NCBI GenBank assembly: GCA_947561715.1 | Contig: OX387200.1 | Location: 14,262,501-14,326,500 of the forward strand | Length of the DNA stretch: 64,000 bases | Source: Ascidia mentula | Taxonomy: Eukaryota; Chordata; Ascidiacea; Phlebobranchia; Ascidiidae | Reading direction: 5' to 3' | In this document: positions 25,201-36,830 of the stretch, in pieces | Layout of the letters: each line of letters opens with the position of its first letter | How positions within the stretch are numbered: position 1 is the first letter of the stretch | The notes under the pieces: generated by a model | What the model was told of the DNA's origin: nothing | The model's database searches: none | Seen by the model: the letters and a program-made list of their open reading frames with translations, nothing else | Position numbers and translations under genes: made by a program

Positions 25201-25675
25201 CAACAGTTTATCTAAATACTACATGTTCGTTAATGACATATTCATAAGTTGCTTCGCGGCCCCTGTTTCAAAACCCCTGGTCTGAACCTTATTTCGATAT
25301 CAAATGTGTTTCTTCCATACACCTGCCCTGTGCTACAAGCCCAACTAATCTAGAGGGACTCCGAATGTTTGGAATGCATAAATCCACATGGAATTTTGCT
25401 CACACCAAATTTGGAGCGTGTGATTTTTACTGACTCGATTTGCATGGTGGGTTATTAATACCAGTGTCATACTTTCCTCTTACACCCTTTACATTTCAAA
25501 GAGTACAAATTCTAGAAAAGTCATTATAGTCTGCGAAATCCGTTTATTTTGTCTATTTATGATTGGTTGGCGAGAAATGGTAAAACAGCTCTCGCATAAA
25601 ACCACCGTTCTTCGTGAGGTTGATGTTATTTGTCGTTTATCCTAAAAATTTACATTCTTTAATATCAGATGGGTT

Positions 25676-28237
25676 TCATTTGTGTAATTTCTCTTCCTCA
25701 TTTGCTTCCTGCTCTTCCACGTTGTGAAGAAATTCCACACTCAGACTGGCGCTTTAAAAAAAACGAAAACAATTGTTTTTTGAGATAAAATAGCAAAAAG
25801 GGAAAAGAGTACCAATACCACACTTGTTTTTTATTGCACGTATAGGTTTTATGTTCTAGCCTGCGCCAATTAGGCCTGCTTTTTGTATCGAATATAGCCT
25901 GTGAAAAATCTGTGATGAAAAAGGTGTACAAAGTAATTATTACTTTTCACTGTTGTCATCTGTCAATTCATCGTCGTCTGGATAGATTTTTGTTAAATCC
26001 TCTTCAGCTAATGTTTCATTGGCATCTGTCTCATCTTTGGCACTTGATAAAGGCAGAGAAAAACATATTACCAAAAGTTTATTAAAATATTATCAAACTT
26101 ATTTTTTTCACTTTGCTTGACTCCAAGCTTTACACAATAGCATATTACCTAAAACAAGCATAGTTGTGTATGTTTATTTTGTGTGGCACATTTAAGTGAC
26201 AATTCAAACTTCCCAGGTGACTTCTAGTATTAAATATACGGATCTGAGCTCAACCACAGTGATCCACATATTCAATCGTAGATATCATATTTTAAATACA
26301 CCTTTTTATACGTCACAAGTATATTCGCCACGAGGTATTCGCGACGTTGTAATAAACTTTCTCCAGACATCAATGTTGTTCTATAACTTTACTTGTCGCC
26401 AAAATCATCTTGTCTGCCTTCTCTGTAGTCACTGAGCGTCGGTTTATGTAAAATGCTGTGCTTTAAATCGCCATCTTCCAAGCTTTCTTCATCCAAATCG
26501 TGCATTCTATCAATGCCGCCATCAACATCACCATCTTTGTCGAGACTTTTCAGAAGATACAAAAAATAAAAATAATGTACACAAAATGTATACGAGTGTC
26601 GGCTTTTTGTTTGTTGTAGGACAACTTCAGGGAAATTACACAAATCTTTTTGGACGATTAAAATTGCATGTTGTAAGTATACACATCAAAAACCTTTCCT
26701 CCCAAGCCTTGGAGCCACAAGGCAAAGTTCGCCTACACCTTCTTGGGCGAGGAAGGTTGCAATTTCCTCCACACGACGTTTTCCGAACGACGTAGGCTGA
26801 CTGGTAACTGTAGTAATATCCTAAACGCTTACAAGGTTCCCACGCCCATCGGCAGTTAATTGGCTTGCATCTTTTGCAACGTTTTGTCTCCTAAACACGA
26901 CATAGAAGTTACGTATTTTTTTGTTTATGTTGTCAGGAATCATATTCCCATTGAGACATGAAACCCCCTTTTCATATCTGGGGTAGTTTAATTAAATTTA
27001 TGTGATCATCTATTGAAGCGATTCCCAACCTTTTTGTGGTTGGGTACCACTTGGAGGTAAAACAATTTCGACACGTACCACCTAGTTGAGTGTTACAAAG
27101 TACATAGGAAATGAAGAGGTCACTTACAATTTTTTTCAATTCGAACTAGATCAGCAAATTACATAAAGGTGCTCGCGTGCCACCTAGAACTATCTGTTTA
27201 TTGTTGGGAATTGTGACATAGGTGATATGCAGTGACATCCGAATTTATAATCTGCATACCCGCAGAGCTGGGCATCTCTTTCCGCCAAATTTTGGACTTC
27301 GCACAACTGTTCGTGTACGCTGCTGTATGCGGTAAATACGCCCACATAAACTCCATCTGCTCCACGCTGAAACTTTGCAGTTAACTGAAACACATAAAGC
27401 AAATAAAAAACTTACGAATATACTTTATGTTTCCCATTTCGCTGAATTAATTTGTAATGTTTATATTCAATATATTTTGTACTATACGTTGTTAACTCAC
27501 ACCTGAGCATGGTGACATGGTACATTTTTTCACTGGATATTTTTTCACTAAATAGCGTGTAGAACGTGTATTTCAGTATCCTTTTGAGTGTAACGCTTCC
27601 TGCCCCAAAATATATTAACCAGGCCTTTAAGTCGAACCGTTTGTTAAAAACTTTGGAGTTAAATCAAGTAATTCTTTTAAAAATTAACCTTTTTTAAGGT
27701 TGATAGATAACGTTACTTTCGTTTGGAAAAAAAGATACTAATGCCTATACCTGGACATTTCTTCGGAGAGCAGCCTACACGTGGTTTTGTGCATGATCCG
27801 CCACAACTATTTCCCCTGGTTTTGGTGAAATCATAATACCCACGACCGCATGTCACACTGCAAGCTCCTTTTTTCCACAAACAATTTTGTCTGACGCACC
27901 GCCGTCTTCTTCTTCTGCGCCGTCTCCACCTATACGAAATAAAACTGTTGATGAAAAAACTTGTCATAATAAGCCTTCATAATTTTGTCACCCAAAGTAG
28001 GGTGTATTAAAGCTTTTTAATGGTGACAGAACACCAACAAGAAAACGCCTGCGGCAATCAAATAGATGAACGTCTCTAAAAATAAAACAAATGTGCATTG
28101 TTATCAAACAAAAACATGGCACAAAGGCGTATTCCATAAAAAACAAGAAACTGGTATTTTACATACCACGAAGACGAGGGATGCAAAACTGCCACTAACA
28201 CAAGTGCAACCAATAGAATTTGAACACTTCTTCGCAT
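25676..28237 (-). CDS. Family member F: short Arg9/TSP1/acidic-tail protein, 299 aa
   Basis: Seven exons close in frame: 28167-28237, 27751-27929, 27260-27384, 26694-26890, 26393-26545, 25944-26042 and 25676-25751. The signal peptide MRRSVQILLVALVLVAVLH is followed by PSSSWW and nine Arg. Three TSP1-like modules follow (CLWKKGACSVTCGRGYYDF; AWSRWSLCGRIYRIQQRTR; CRWAWEPCKRLGYYYSYQ). The exon pair 3-4 present in D and E is absent; a stub of exon 4 remains near 27500-27540. Joining exon 2 to exon 5 keeps phase 1, so loss of the pair is frame-neutral. Here the module-5 exon keeps its full end, GSKAWEE, and a normal AG/GT donor. The tail is about 110 residues, rich in Asp and Glu, and ends EEEKLHK. 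It lies head to head with the dead plus-strand copy H across about 350 bp. Confidence 0.82.
27018..27187. mobile_element. hAT-like MITE fragment downstream of exon 5 in gene F
   Basis: It begins GCGATTCCCAACCTTTTTG and ends GCGTGCCACCTAG, resembling hAT terminal sequences. The homologous intron in gene E (around 21893) lacks it, so it is an insertion after duplication. No clear target-site duplication is visible, so the ends may be trimmed. Confidence 0.55.
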
Positions 28238-28590
28238 TTCGCCTGGTTTAGATTCAGTGACATCCAACAACGTTTACGAAAAATGGCCTCTTAAAGGTAA
28301 CCAATGGCGCTTTAAATATATACAGGTTGGCACGTGTGTGGGTAATTCTTTTGATACATTTGTTCGCGGTGTATGAAAAAACGAGGTACGTTTCTTTAGT
28401 TATTTTAGTTCATTATGTTCAGATACGTCGCCACGTGGCATACTGAATAGTCAGTAATCGCATGCCTCTTGTGCCCACAGGCTCAAAACGAAGGCCACCC
28501 GGAAGTTTGCAAATATTTTTATTATCTGTTTAACCTGAAGACGCCTTGCGCCAACTCTTTTATCACCTTTGAAGTAGCAAAATGTTGCAA
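28238..28590. promoter_or_regulatory. Bidirectional intergenic region between F (-) and H (+)
   Basis: About 350 bp separate the F start codon from the H start equivalent. Much of it is repeated at 30290-30560 between the dead minus exon and gene G, sharing words such as ATTTGTTCGCGGTGTATG/ATTTGTTTGCCGTGTATG and CACGTGTGTGGG/CATGTGTGGGTT. Conservation in a head-to-head layout suggests a shared promoter. A CACGTG E-box occurs in each copy. Confidence 0.45.
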
Positions 28591-28990
28591 CAACGTAAAA
28601 CTTGTATTACTTATTACCAAACAAGCTTTCTAAATGTCTTGGCACCTCAAGACTGAGGATAGACCTCAATTTCGGGGTTGGTTTCGGCGACTAAGACGAC
28701 GCTGCACAGTTGGGAATTGCCAATGTGGCGGAAGTTATCGTCGACAACCAAGTCGTACTTGGCGCATGATGAATTGTCCAGATAAGCCACAAGTACCATT
28801 TGTCATAAACAGGGTTTTCTCGACGTTTGTTTTACTTGAGTATCCTACCCTGAATTGCAGCAAACTGTTTTGTTTTGCACTGGGGTCATTGGGGGCCTTG
28901 TAAGGACGCGTGCAACAAGTTAGATGCAGAGAAAGAACCTGAAATATCGCCGCCTTGTTTGGGTGAATCCCCTGCACGTATCTCACAACC
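28591..28990 (+). pseudogene. Family pseudogene H, broken sister of gene G
   Basis: Bases near 28670-28795 match exon 2 of gene G but have an internal deletion that removes the central TSP1 part: GTTGGGAATTGCCAATGTGG joins the two halves. The donor that follows is ATAAGC instead of GTAAGT. Bases 28855-28985 match exon 3 of G (GGGGTCATTGGGGGCCTTG) with small frame-breaking changes. The first-exon region (ATG at 28591) no longer encodes a signal peptide. It is not expected to make a family protein. Confidence 0.85.
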
Positions 28991-30179
28991 TAATGAGTGT
29001 GTATAGAACAACAAAGAGCTAATCTTTATCAATCTAATGAGTTCTAAATTTATTTGAAGTACTATAAGAGTTAAAGAAAACCTAATTAACTTGCATGTGG
29101 CCAGGTTAAACAGATTTGGTCATAAAGCGTTCTAAAAAAAGAAATGCAGAACCCACGCAACAGAGCCTCCAAACTGTTTTGGCAACACATTTTGAACCTA
29201 CCGTTATTCTGTGTTGTTGCTTATTCTGTGTTGTTGACGGTTTATTTAATAAAGTGTTGCAGTGTTTGAGCTATTTCACATTTGGCTAAATGAATATTTC
29301 CGTCATGAGCACAAACCATGTTTTAATTCGATATATTTATGGACAAATAACATACACTTGCGGAATAAACTTTTTCTTTTCAAATGATAAAAATGATCAT
29401 ACAATGTGGAAACCTGCGATAGGCATTCAAATGGAAATTTTGACATCAAATGAAAAAACAAATGGAAAAGTCCCAACCAAAGCCTGTACCTGGCATTCAT
29501 TAGCATCACACATTTACAGGTTACACTTGGCATATGGGCGAAACTATTGACATTTTTGATAAGGCGATTTCTCCATAAAGTTAAACAACAAGACAGCACC
29601 ACGTTTTAAAAGAATTACAAAACATTCGTATTTGTTTACATTCGTAAAAGCTTTACTTGCAACAAGTTACATAAAAAAACTTTCGGACAACCCAACTCTG
29701 GGTCGTGAGCCACAGGTTGGTAAACACTGGTGTAGTGTTTTGTATAAAGAGATGCTGTACCTGCGTAATTGTGTAATATTTCCTCTTTGATTCGCGGATA
29801 CAACGATACCACGTGACTGCTTATGTCCGGCCATGTGTTTGCGTTCACCGATGGTAGTTTTTTAATTCATGTTGTTTAGTATTTCAAAGCAATTTTGGTA
29901 ATGCATTTATAACCGTATAAGTAAAGATAGACGGCAAGTCCCCGAGACAGCATATTTCTTGTCGCACCTGACGTAACTCGTGCTATAAAATGTGTTTAAA
30001 AAATTAGTCTGTCATAAGAAGTGCACTAGAATTTATAGCAGTCAATAAAGGAGGGACTGATATGGCTACTGCAAAAAATAATTCCTGCAATACGCCGTGT
30101 CAGTCTCGGGTCTATAATTACAGTAGTTACTGGTGCACTATTTTTAAGCAAAAGAGACCTTAAAAGGCGAAACAGTGTA
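28991..30179. other. Spacer between H and the dead minus exon
   Basis: There is no supported gene; ORFs here lack motifs. It contains a hAT-like terminus near 29690-29729 and, from about 29950, the beginning of the second copy of the F/H unit. Confidence 0.45.
29690..29729 (-). mobile_element. hAT-like terminal fragment
   Basis: The complement reads CAGTGTTTACCAACCTGTGG followed by CTCACGACCCAGAG, a typical hAT (Charlie-like) 5' terminus. No matching second terminus or target duplication was found, so it is probably a fragment. Confidence 0.5.
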
Positions 30180-30260
30180 CAAGATACTGATATTCCATAA
30201 ATCACGAAGAAGTCGGATGAAGAAGTGCAGGACGGGAAACTAGCAGGACGGGAATCAACC
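30180..30260 (-). pseudogene. Dead first exon of a minus-strand family member
   Basis: The complement (CTATTTGGTTGATTCCCGTC...CACTTCTTCATCC) aligns with the signal-peptide exon of gene F (CTATTGGTTGCACTTGTG...GTTTTGCATCC), but the start codon and frame are gone, and no Arg/TSP1 exons follow to the left. It stands in the same head-to-head position to G as F does to H. Confidence 0.65.
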
Positions 30261-30586
30261 AAATAGCTTTTAAAGGAAACAAAATGCTATATTAAATATA
30301 CACAGACTTGTGCAGACAAGAACATGTGTGGGTTACTATTTTATCGCATTTGTTTGCCGTGTATGCAAAAAACAAGGCACGTGTCTATAGCTATTTTAGT
30401 TATACCGTATTCCGGTATGTAGCCTTATGGCGGTTACAGCCGGTATTCGCATGCTCGTTGTGCCCACTTGCTTAGCAGGGAGGCTACGCAGAAGTTTCGG
30501 AATACATTTTTAACGTGGCTAGTCTGAAACTTTCCACACGAACCCTTTGATCATCTTTAATGAATCTGAGTTAGTTTTCAGCAAAT

Positions 30587-31673
30587 ATGAAGTTATTAAT
30601 TGTCTTTCTTTGGGGCCTTGCCCTTTTCAGTTTGTCCAAGGGCTGGTAAGTAACACATTATGACTTTGCGTGTGTCTGATATAATAACACATTTATAAAG
30701 AGAAAAATCTGTTATTTTTGGATAGGTGGTCGCGAAGACGTCGACGAAGACATTGCCCTGTTGTAAATTGTTCATGGAAACCATCGAAATGCAGCAAAAC
30801 ATGCGGTGAGGGTCAAATCATTTATATAAAAACCAGAGGTAACCAATGTGGTGGAAGTTGTCGTCAACCACCAAATCGTATTTGTCGCATAAAGAATTGT
30901 GCAGGTAAGTCACACACCGATTGTCATGAACAGGTTTACGCTTCAGACGCAAATGGCCCCTGTTAACTACGCAAATTTTTAACCCAGTAAACTGTGCTGT
31001 TTTAAACTGGGGTCATTGGGGACCTTGCAAGGACGCGTGCAACAAAGTTGGATTCAAAGAAAGAACAAGAAATATATCGGTCGCAGCCTTGTATGGAGGA
31101 ATCCCCTGCTCGTCTCGCACGGTATAAAATCGTCAACGAAAACTATTAAATTAGTTTCAACGTTCTGTCAGTATCTTTTGGGCTATTTGCAAGATTACCT
31201 ATATTTTGGAAACAACTTCTAAATAACAAATGTTGGTGCACTTTGTCTTAAATGGAACTAGCCTTCTTACAGGAATAATTTTTGCAGGAAACTAAGAAAT
31301 GCATTGATAGAAAGTGCGGGTGTGGAAAGAATGATTGTGTGGTAAAATATGGAAAGTGTAGAAACGGAGTAAAGACCGGTAGAATTGTGAAGCCGCAAAT
31401 GTGTGGAGGAAAATGCCCTTCGACAACGAAAAAATGTAGCAGAAAGAACTATTGGGCCATCTTTAATTGGTTACATAGAAGGTGGGTAAAATATTGTGGT
31501 GCTGATGAAAAGTGACTAAACATACAGTTGAACAATACCGGTGGAAACATACGAAAACAATTTGAGATACCTACTGCTTTAGAATGGAGTATTTTAAAAA
31601 TAGTCCCAGACTTTTAACACAGCAATAATAAGAGAGTAAAAATAACTTCTATACTTTCAGGTTTTCTGGATAA
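30587..31673 (+). CDS. Family member G: plus-strand Arg6/TSP1 protein without acidic tail, ~192 aa
   Basis: Exons are 30587-30645, 30726-30904, 30988-31121, 31288-31481 and 31661-31673, all in frame. The signal peptide MKLLIVFLWGLALFSLSKG is followed by WWSRRRRRR. Modules are CSWKPSKCSKTCGEG, LNWGHWGPCKDACNKVG and a Lys-rich Cys module (CGCGKNDCVVKYGKC, MCGGKCPSTTKKC). Exon 4 ends in phase 2 like exon 6 of the other members, suggesting the order 1-2-3-6. The last exon is tiny (FSG, stop). If it is not used, translation runs on to a stop at 31515 with a 10-residue longer module exon. No acidic tail exon is visible, so G is cationic throughout. It is the most diverged intact member. Confidence 0.7.
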
Positions 31674-33822
31674 AGAGATCGGACTGTTTACCATTTGCAA
31701 GAGTTAAAAACATTTAACAGTCAATCAAAACCGAAACACCATGACGTCATGATCCGCTGTTGACATTTCTATAGTTTATTTAGGCTCATTAAAATATATA
31801 ACGTGGGTCAGTTTTTGTATGTATATTGGGACCTATATAACTCTATTATTGCTAATTAGCAAACCTTAAGGTTTTATCGGTGCCCATGTCATTTTATTTC
31901 CTGGTGTTGATTATTTGAATTGTAGTTTTCGCGCAAGCAAATAAACTTTTTTGTGTATGTGCAACTATCATAAGTTTACAGATAGGAATTATATACGCCG
32001 GTGGTTTCCAACATTCACGAACCTGTGACGCACTTTATTCCCAATAATAATAGGCCTATGTGATGACGACGCACCAAAACATTTTTCAGAGATATTAGGT
32101 CTACATATCAATAATTCAGGTTATTGATACTGGTAAAATTCAAAACTTAGGCTACATTGTTGATATTAAAACAGTAGCCTAAAATGTAGGCAATTCAATG
32201 GGGCGAAACAATAGAAGCATCCCCAGGGTACGAAATAGGCCCTGCATTTACAACGCCAGGATTTTTCTTTAGTGTTCAACAAACGGAAAACAGGTGCTTA
32301 AAGTGCACATGACACGGCCATGGCAACTTTGCGTAAAAGGTACATCTACAACAAACATATTTCCAAAGTTGTTTGGTTCTGCATCAACTAAAAAAGGAAA
32401 AAAGCTACATTAAAAGTTGCAGAGACCAATAATCGTAAACCTTTTTCGCCGTCATACAGCTTTATATTGAAGATATCGAATAGTTTCAAATATAGGAGAA
32501 CCCACAAATTTAAGTAACATCAAAAGTCAGGAAAGCTATGACATCACAAAAAATAAATCTCCAACCAAACGTCGTCTCTGGTTATCGGCAAACCAAAAGG
32601 TAAGGCAGCAACGACATTATTCTGTAAATCAGTAATACGGGGATGGTGTTATTCTTCGCTCATGCAGTGACTCAGTAACATCACTCGACGTCTTTTTGGG
32701 TGGAATGTCATAACTTTAACTTCACTTTTGTAGTGACGTTTATAACATTTCTTTACAAAACATGTTACGAAAAATCAAATTTAATTTAATTGCTTACGTT
32801 TTACCGCGAGTGGAGAAAACAACAAAACGCTTAAACAAATACTAATTAAATAAACCAATAACGGTTTGTCTCTGTCGTGTTTTTGAAACGTTTAATCATG
32901 AAGTTAGCAATCATAAAGTGCTTTGACCACAAAAACGCTTTGTCCCGATAACGATTTTCGATCTGCGAGCCAATGAGGAACTGAGGTTGCAACAGTTTGG
33001 CCGCCCACTTTTCCAAATTTTTGCTAGACCAATAACTGCGAATTTCCGATGTCTGATTGCAGACAAGACAATTGTCTCGAAAAGTCTGACTTGGCATCTA
33101 GTTGTATTCGGAAGCGTGCCACCTAATTTTGAACCCGTAATTGCAAATGAATGCAAAAATTTACCAAGCACTGCCCAGCTACATAAAATTAAAAGTGGTC
33201 AGATTACTTATAAGTGAAATTAGTTTGACTGTAAATTTTGCTGTTATTGTCTCTTTGTCAGAACTACAAGAATCACACCCTTATGAGAGCATCAACAAAT
33301 TGTCATCTGAATGTTTAAACAAAGTATTCCTAATGTTTGTCATTAAGAAATAAAACTTGACACATACGTTACAAACCAATTCAACAATTTAACTCAGATG
33401 TTAGATTGCTGTGTCACAGCTGCTACCCTACTTTGATAGTTGATTTCTTCTCCTTGGAGAGTGACAAATCCAAGAATACAAAACTATGCCTTGTGTTAAA
33501 ATATTGCAAATCATTAGGAACAAATATTTGCAGAAACAACTTTTTATCTGCCCAACACACATAAAAAGTACTTGAACAATTTATTTAATCCAACAAATAA
33601 AACATAAAGCAAAATTGTCCAAAAGCAAAGTGAACTTTGTTTACCATACTGAGCGTGTTATATTTGAAAAGCAGGTTTAGAATTTTAACACTTTGCACTG
33701 GGAATCACTGACATGTGATTGTTGGACATACATAGTAAAACTGTAGTATGCAATAAAACACATCAGTGAGCATTATAAAATAAACATCCCAACAACAGTT
33801 TGACCTAATCCGTTTCATCAGT
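31674..33822. other. Spacer between gene G and RBX1
   Basis: No supported gene. Overlapping ORFs on both strands at 32846-33353 have no recognisable domain. A weak hAT-like terminus (CGGTGGTTTCCAAC) lies near 31999. One TAGGCCTA octamer occurs at 32051. The right end is the 3' flank of RBX1. Confidence 0.45.
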
Positions 33823-34390
<568 letters not shown>

Positions 34391-36830
34391 ATTTTAACTT
34401 ATGTTCTATGTATCGGGAGTTTTACTAGGTTTTTGCTGGAAACATATAAATATCGACACTTGCTTATACAGACAGACCTGTGTTTTGTATTTAAATCAAA
34501 AGAACTTTTTTATGACATAATTTTAATTTATCCATAAACTATTATTCATTTCAAACAAACCAATAATTTTTTAATGCCTAAAAAGCATTCAGGCAAAATG
34601 AACCTTAAGTATTTGAACATAACAATGGAGCATAAACTATAAATATCATTAAAAATTTTTCAATACCAAGAAGACAGTTAAAAAATTACTCATTCACAGC
34701 TCTTATGTGTATCAGGGTTCGAATTAGCGGTAATCGCAAAAGCATTACAACCTAAAATCCAATACTTAAAATTTTGCTTAGTACGAAATTGTCCATTACG
34801 CTTAAAGCTTGCAGTTTTAAACCGGTTGACAGAATATTAGTTTCGTAATACATCCTCATCATTTAATTGACTTCCATAAGTATTTATTACATAATAGAGG
34901 CTTGGCAAAATACCAGAATTAAAAGAAATTAGTCGCTGACATTGCCAAGAAAAGTTAACAACGTTGTTTGCATCAGCGCTTGTTGCAGTAAAGAAGGATG
35001 CAACGCCTTATAATATGAATCATGTTGCGTCGCAATAATACCAAAAACGGGTCTGAACAAGTCTACAAATGGTTCACAATTTGCGAGCTGCTAATTCAAA
35101 CCTTGTATATAAGTTTGGCAACTGAACCTTACTATTTGCCTGCAAAAACAATAACAGTAGCCAATTTCCAATAGAGCCACACAAAACAAAAGCAATCTAT
35201 AAGACACATCAGAAAACTTGGCAAATACAAAGCACTCAGGATGTCCCGAACTCACTTTACTACATAATACAGAAATCACACATGGGACATGGCTGTGGAC
35301 TATGTACGGTCGGTGCAGTGTGTATAGGTACAGGCGTATACAGCACAGTAGGTAAGACTTTCTTTCATAAACAGCATAGTTAGTAGGCCTATTAAATTAA
35401 CTAATAAATATTCATAACAAATAAAAATAACAAATCACGTATTGGAAGTCAAACTGCTTTAAATCAAAATTAAAATAAAGCGCATTTCATTAAGCCGGGC
35501 ACCAAAAACATTATTTGCTGACCAACATCAACACAACTCCGACAAACCTTTGTGTTTTGAGTATACTGCTGTAATAAAGGCACTGGGGCAGAATCAATTT
35601 TTTATCCCTTGAGCGTTCCGCATCATTGAACAACATTTTATTCAGGTGTTTAATATATATTTAACATACTGTTTAACCCTAACTGATACATCATTTAACC
35701 TTGTTCTGAATAGAAATTACAAAAGGTTATAAAATATTTTCTTTATATCGCGTGGCAGGTGTTTGGATTCGCTGTAATTGCACTTAATCAGCACAGTTAC
35801 AATATTGACAGTATGACAGATATTAGGGATGTGAAGATAATTATAGGAGCGAAACGTATTTCGTATTTTTACGTTTGTATGTGATTTATATGCTATAAAG
35901 TTTCTTGGTTTTGTAATATTACATCCTGCTGTAATGTATACCCAAAACAAGTTTGAATGTATCGGTAAACCCTGTGGCGAAACAGTGCTTGTTGATATGG
36001 AACGCTATTAACAAAAAGGATATTTTGGATGTGCACACTGTTTGATGAAAAACGCAAAAAGATTGTAGTTAAACGTTGTTTTCCACTAAAAAAAATCAAT
36101 CCGCTCAGTTTTATTTAGCAAAAATGAAACACATAAAACGTCATTTGAAAACGTTTTCTTGAATAAAAAGAGCCTTCGTTGTTGCCCACAATTTTCTGTT
36201 TGCAGGCGCGCTGACACAAAGCAAAACTACAGCACAAAAGATTTTAACATGTTAAGGGGCCTTGTAGTGAACACGCATATACAGCGTCCACACCTGAACA
36301 TCACTATGCATAGCAATGTTTGTTTAATAAATCAGATAGTCTATTGTTTGTTTTGTTTCCGTGATGGATGTTTACCGTTGGGTTTAAACAGCACCCACTA
36401 GGGGCGCTTTCACTTTTAACAAAAGCCTTTGTCTAAGTCTAATTTTTGTGACTACCAGGTGTCGAAACGTAGAACGTGTATGATTCATTTCGCCGCAGTG
36501 GAAAATAGTTTTGACATAACGTACGAAGAAATGCTTATTTTCAGCATAGTATAACGAAGAAGGTTTCGTAAGCATAAGCGATATTACAGCCGTTGAAAAG
36601 TCACTTTTATTTTACACATAGGCCAACGTAAAGTGCTCTAACAGGCTAGGCGTACTTTGTTGCCGTGTATTTTGCGACAGTTGAAGTTTTGTTCCACGCT
36701 TGTACTTCAGTATATGATTGTTAAACAGTGTTTATGACCTTCCAATAACTACCCTAGTTAGTTTTAGTTAAAGTAGGTGGTCCCGACTCCCAACTAGTAA
36801 TGTTGACATTGTTTTTTAGACATTCCAATA
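34391..36830. other. Intergenic region between RBX1 and the SERTA-like gene
   Basis: No gene is supported. Short ORFs on both strands show no domain. A small open stretch, ATGGGACATGGCTGTGG at 35284, ends at a GT and lacks partner exons. One TAGGCCTA octamer occurs at 35384. A pyrimidine-rich TTTTTTAG lies just before 36831 and could be a 3' splice site (cis or trans) for the next gene. Confidence 0.45.

Noticed and set aside
31998-32040. Weak hAT-like terminus
   Set aside because: The word CGGTGGTTTCCAAC resembles a terminus, but no second end or target duplication was found, so the element is not delimited.
32846-33353. Overlapping ORFs on both strands between gene G and RBX1
   Set aside because: There is no recognisable domain, no splice partners and no paralogue in the window. 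This could be old repeat DNA.
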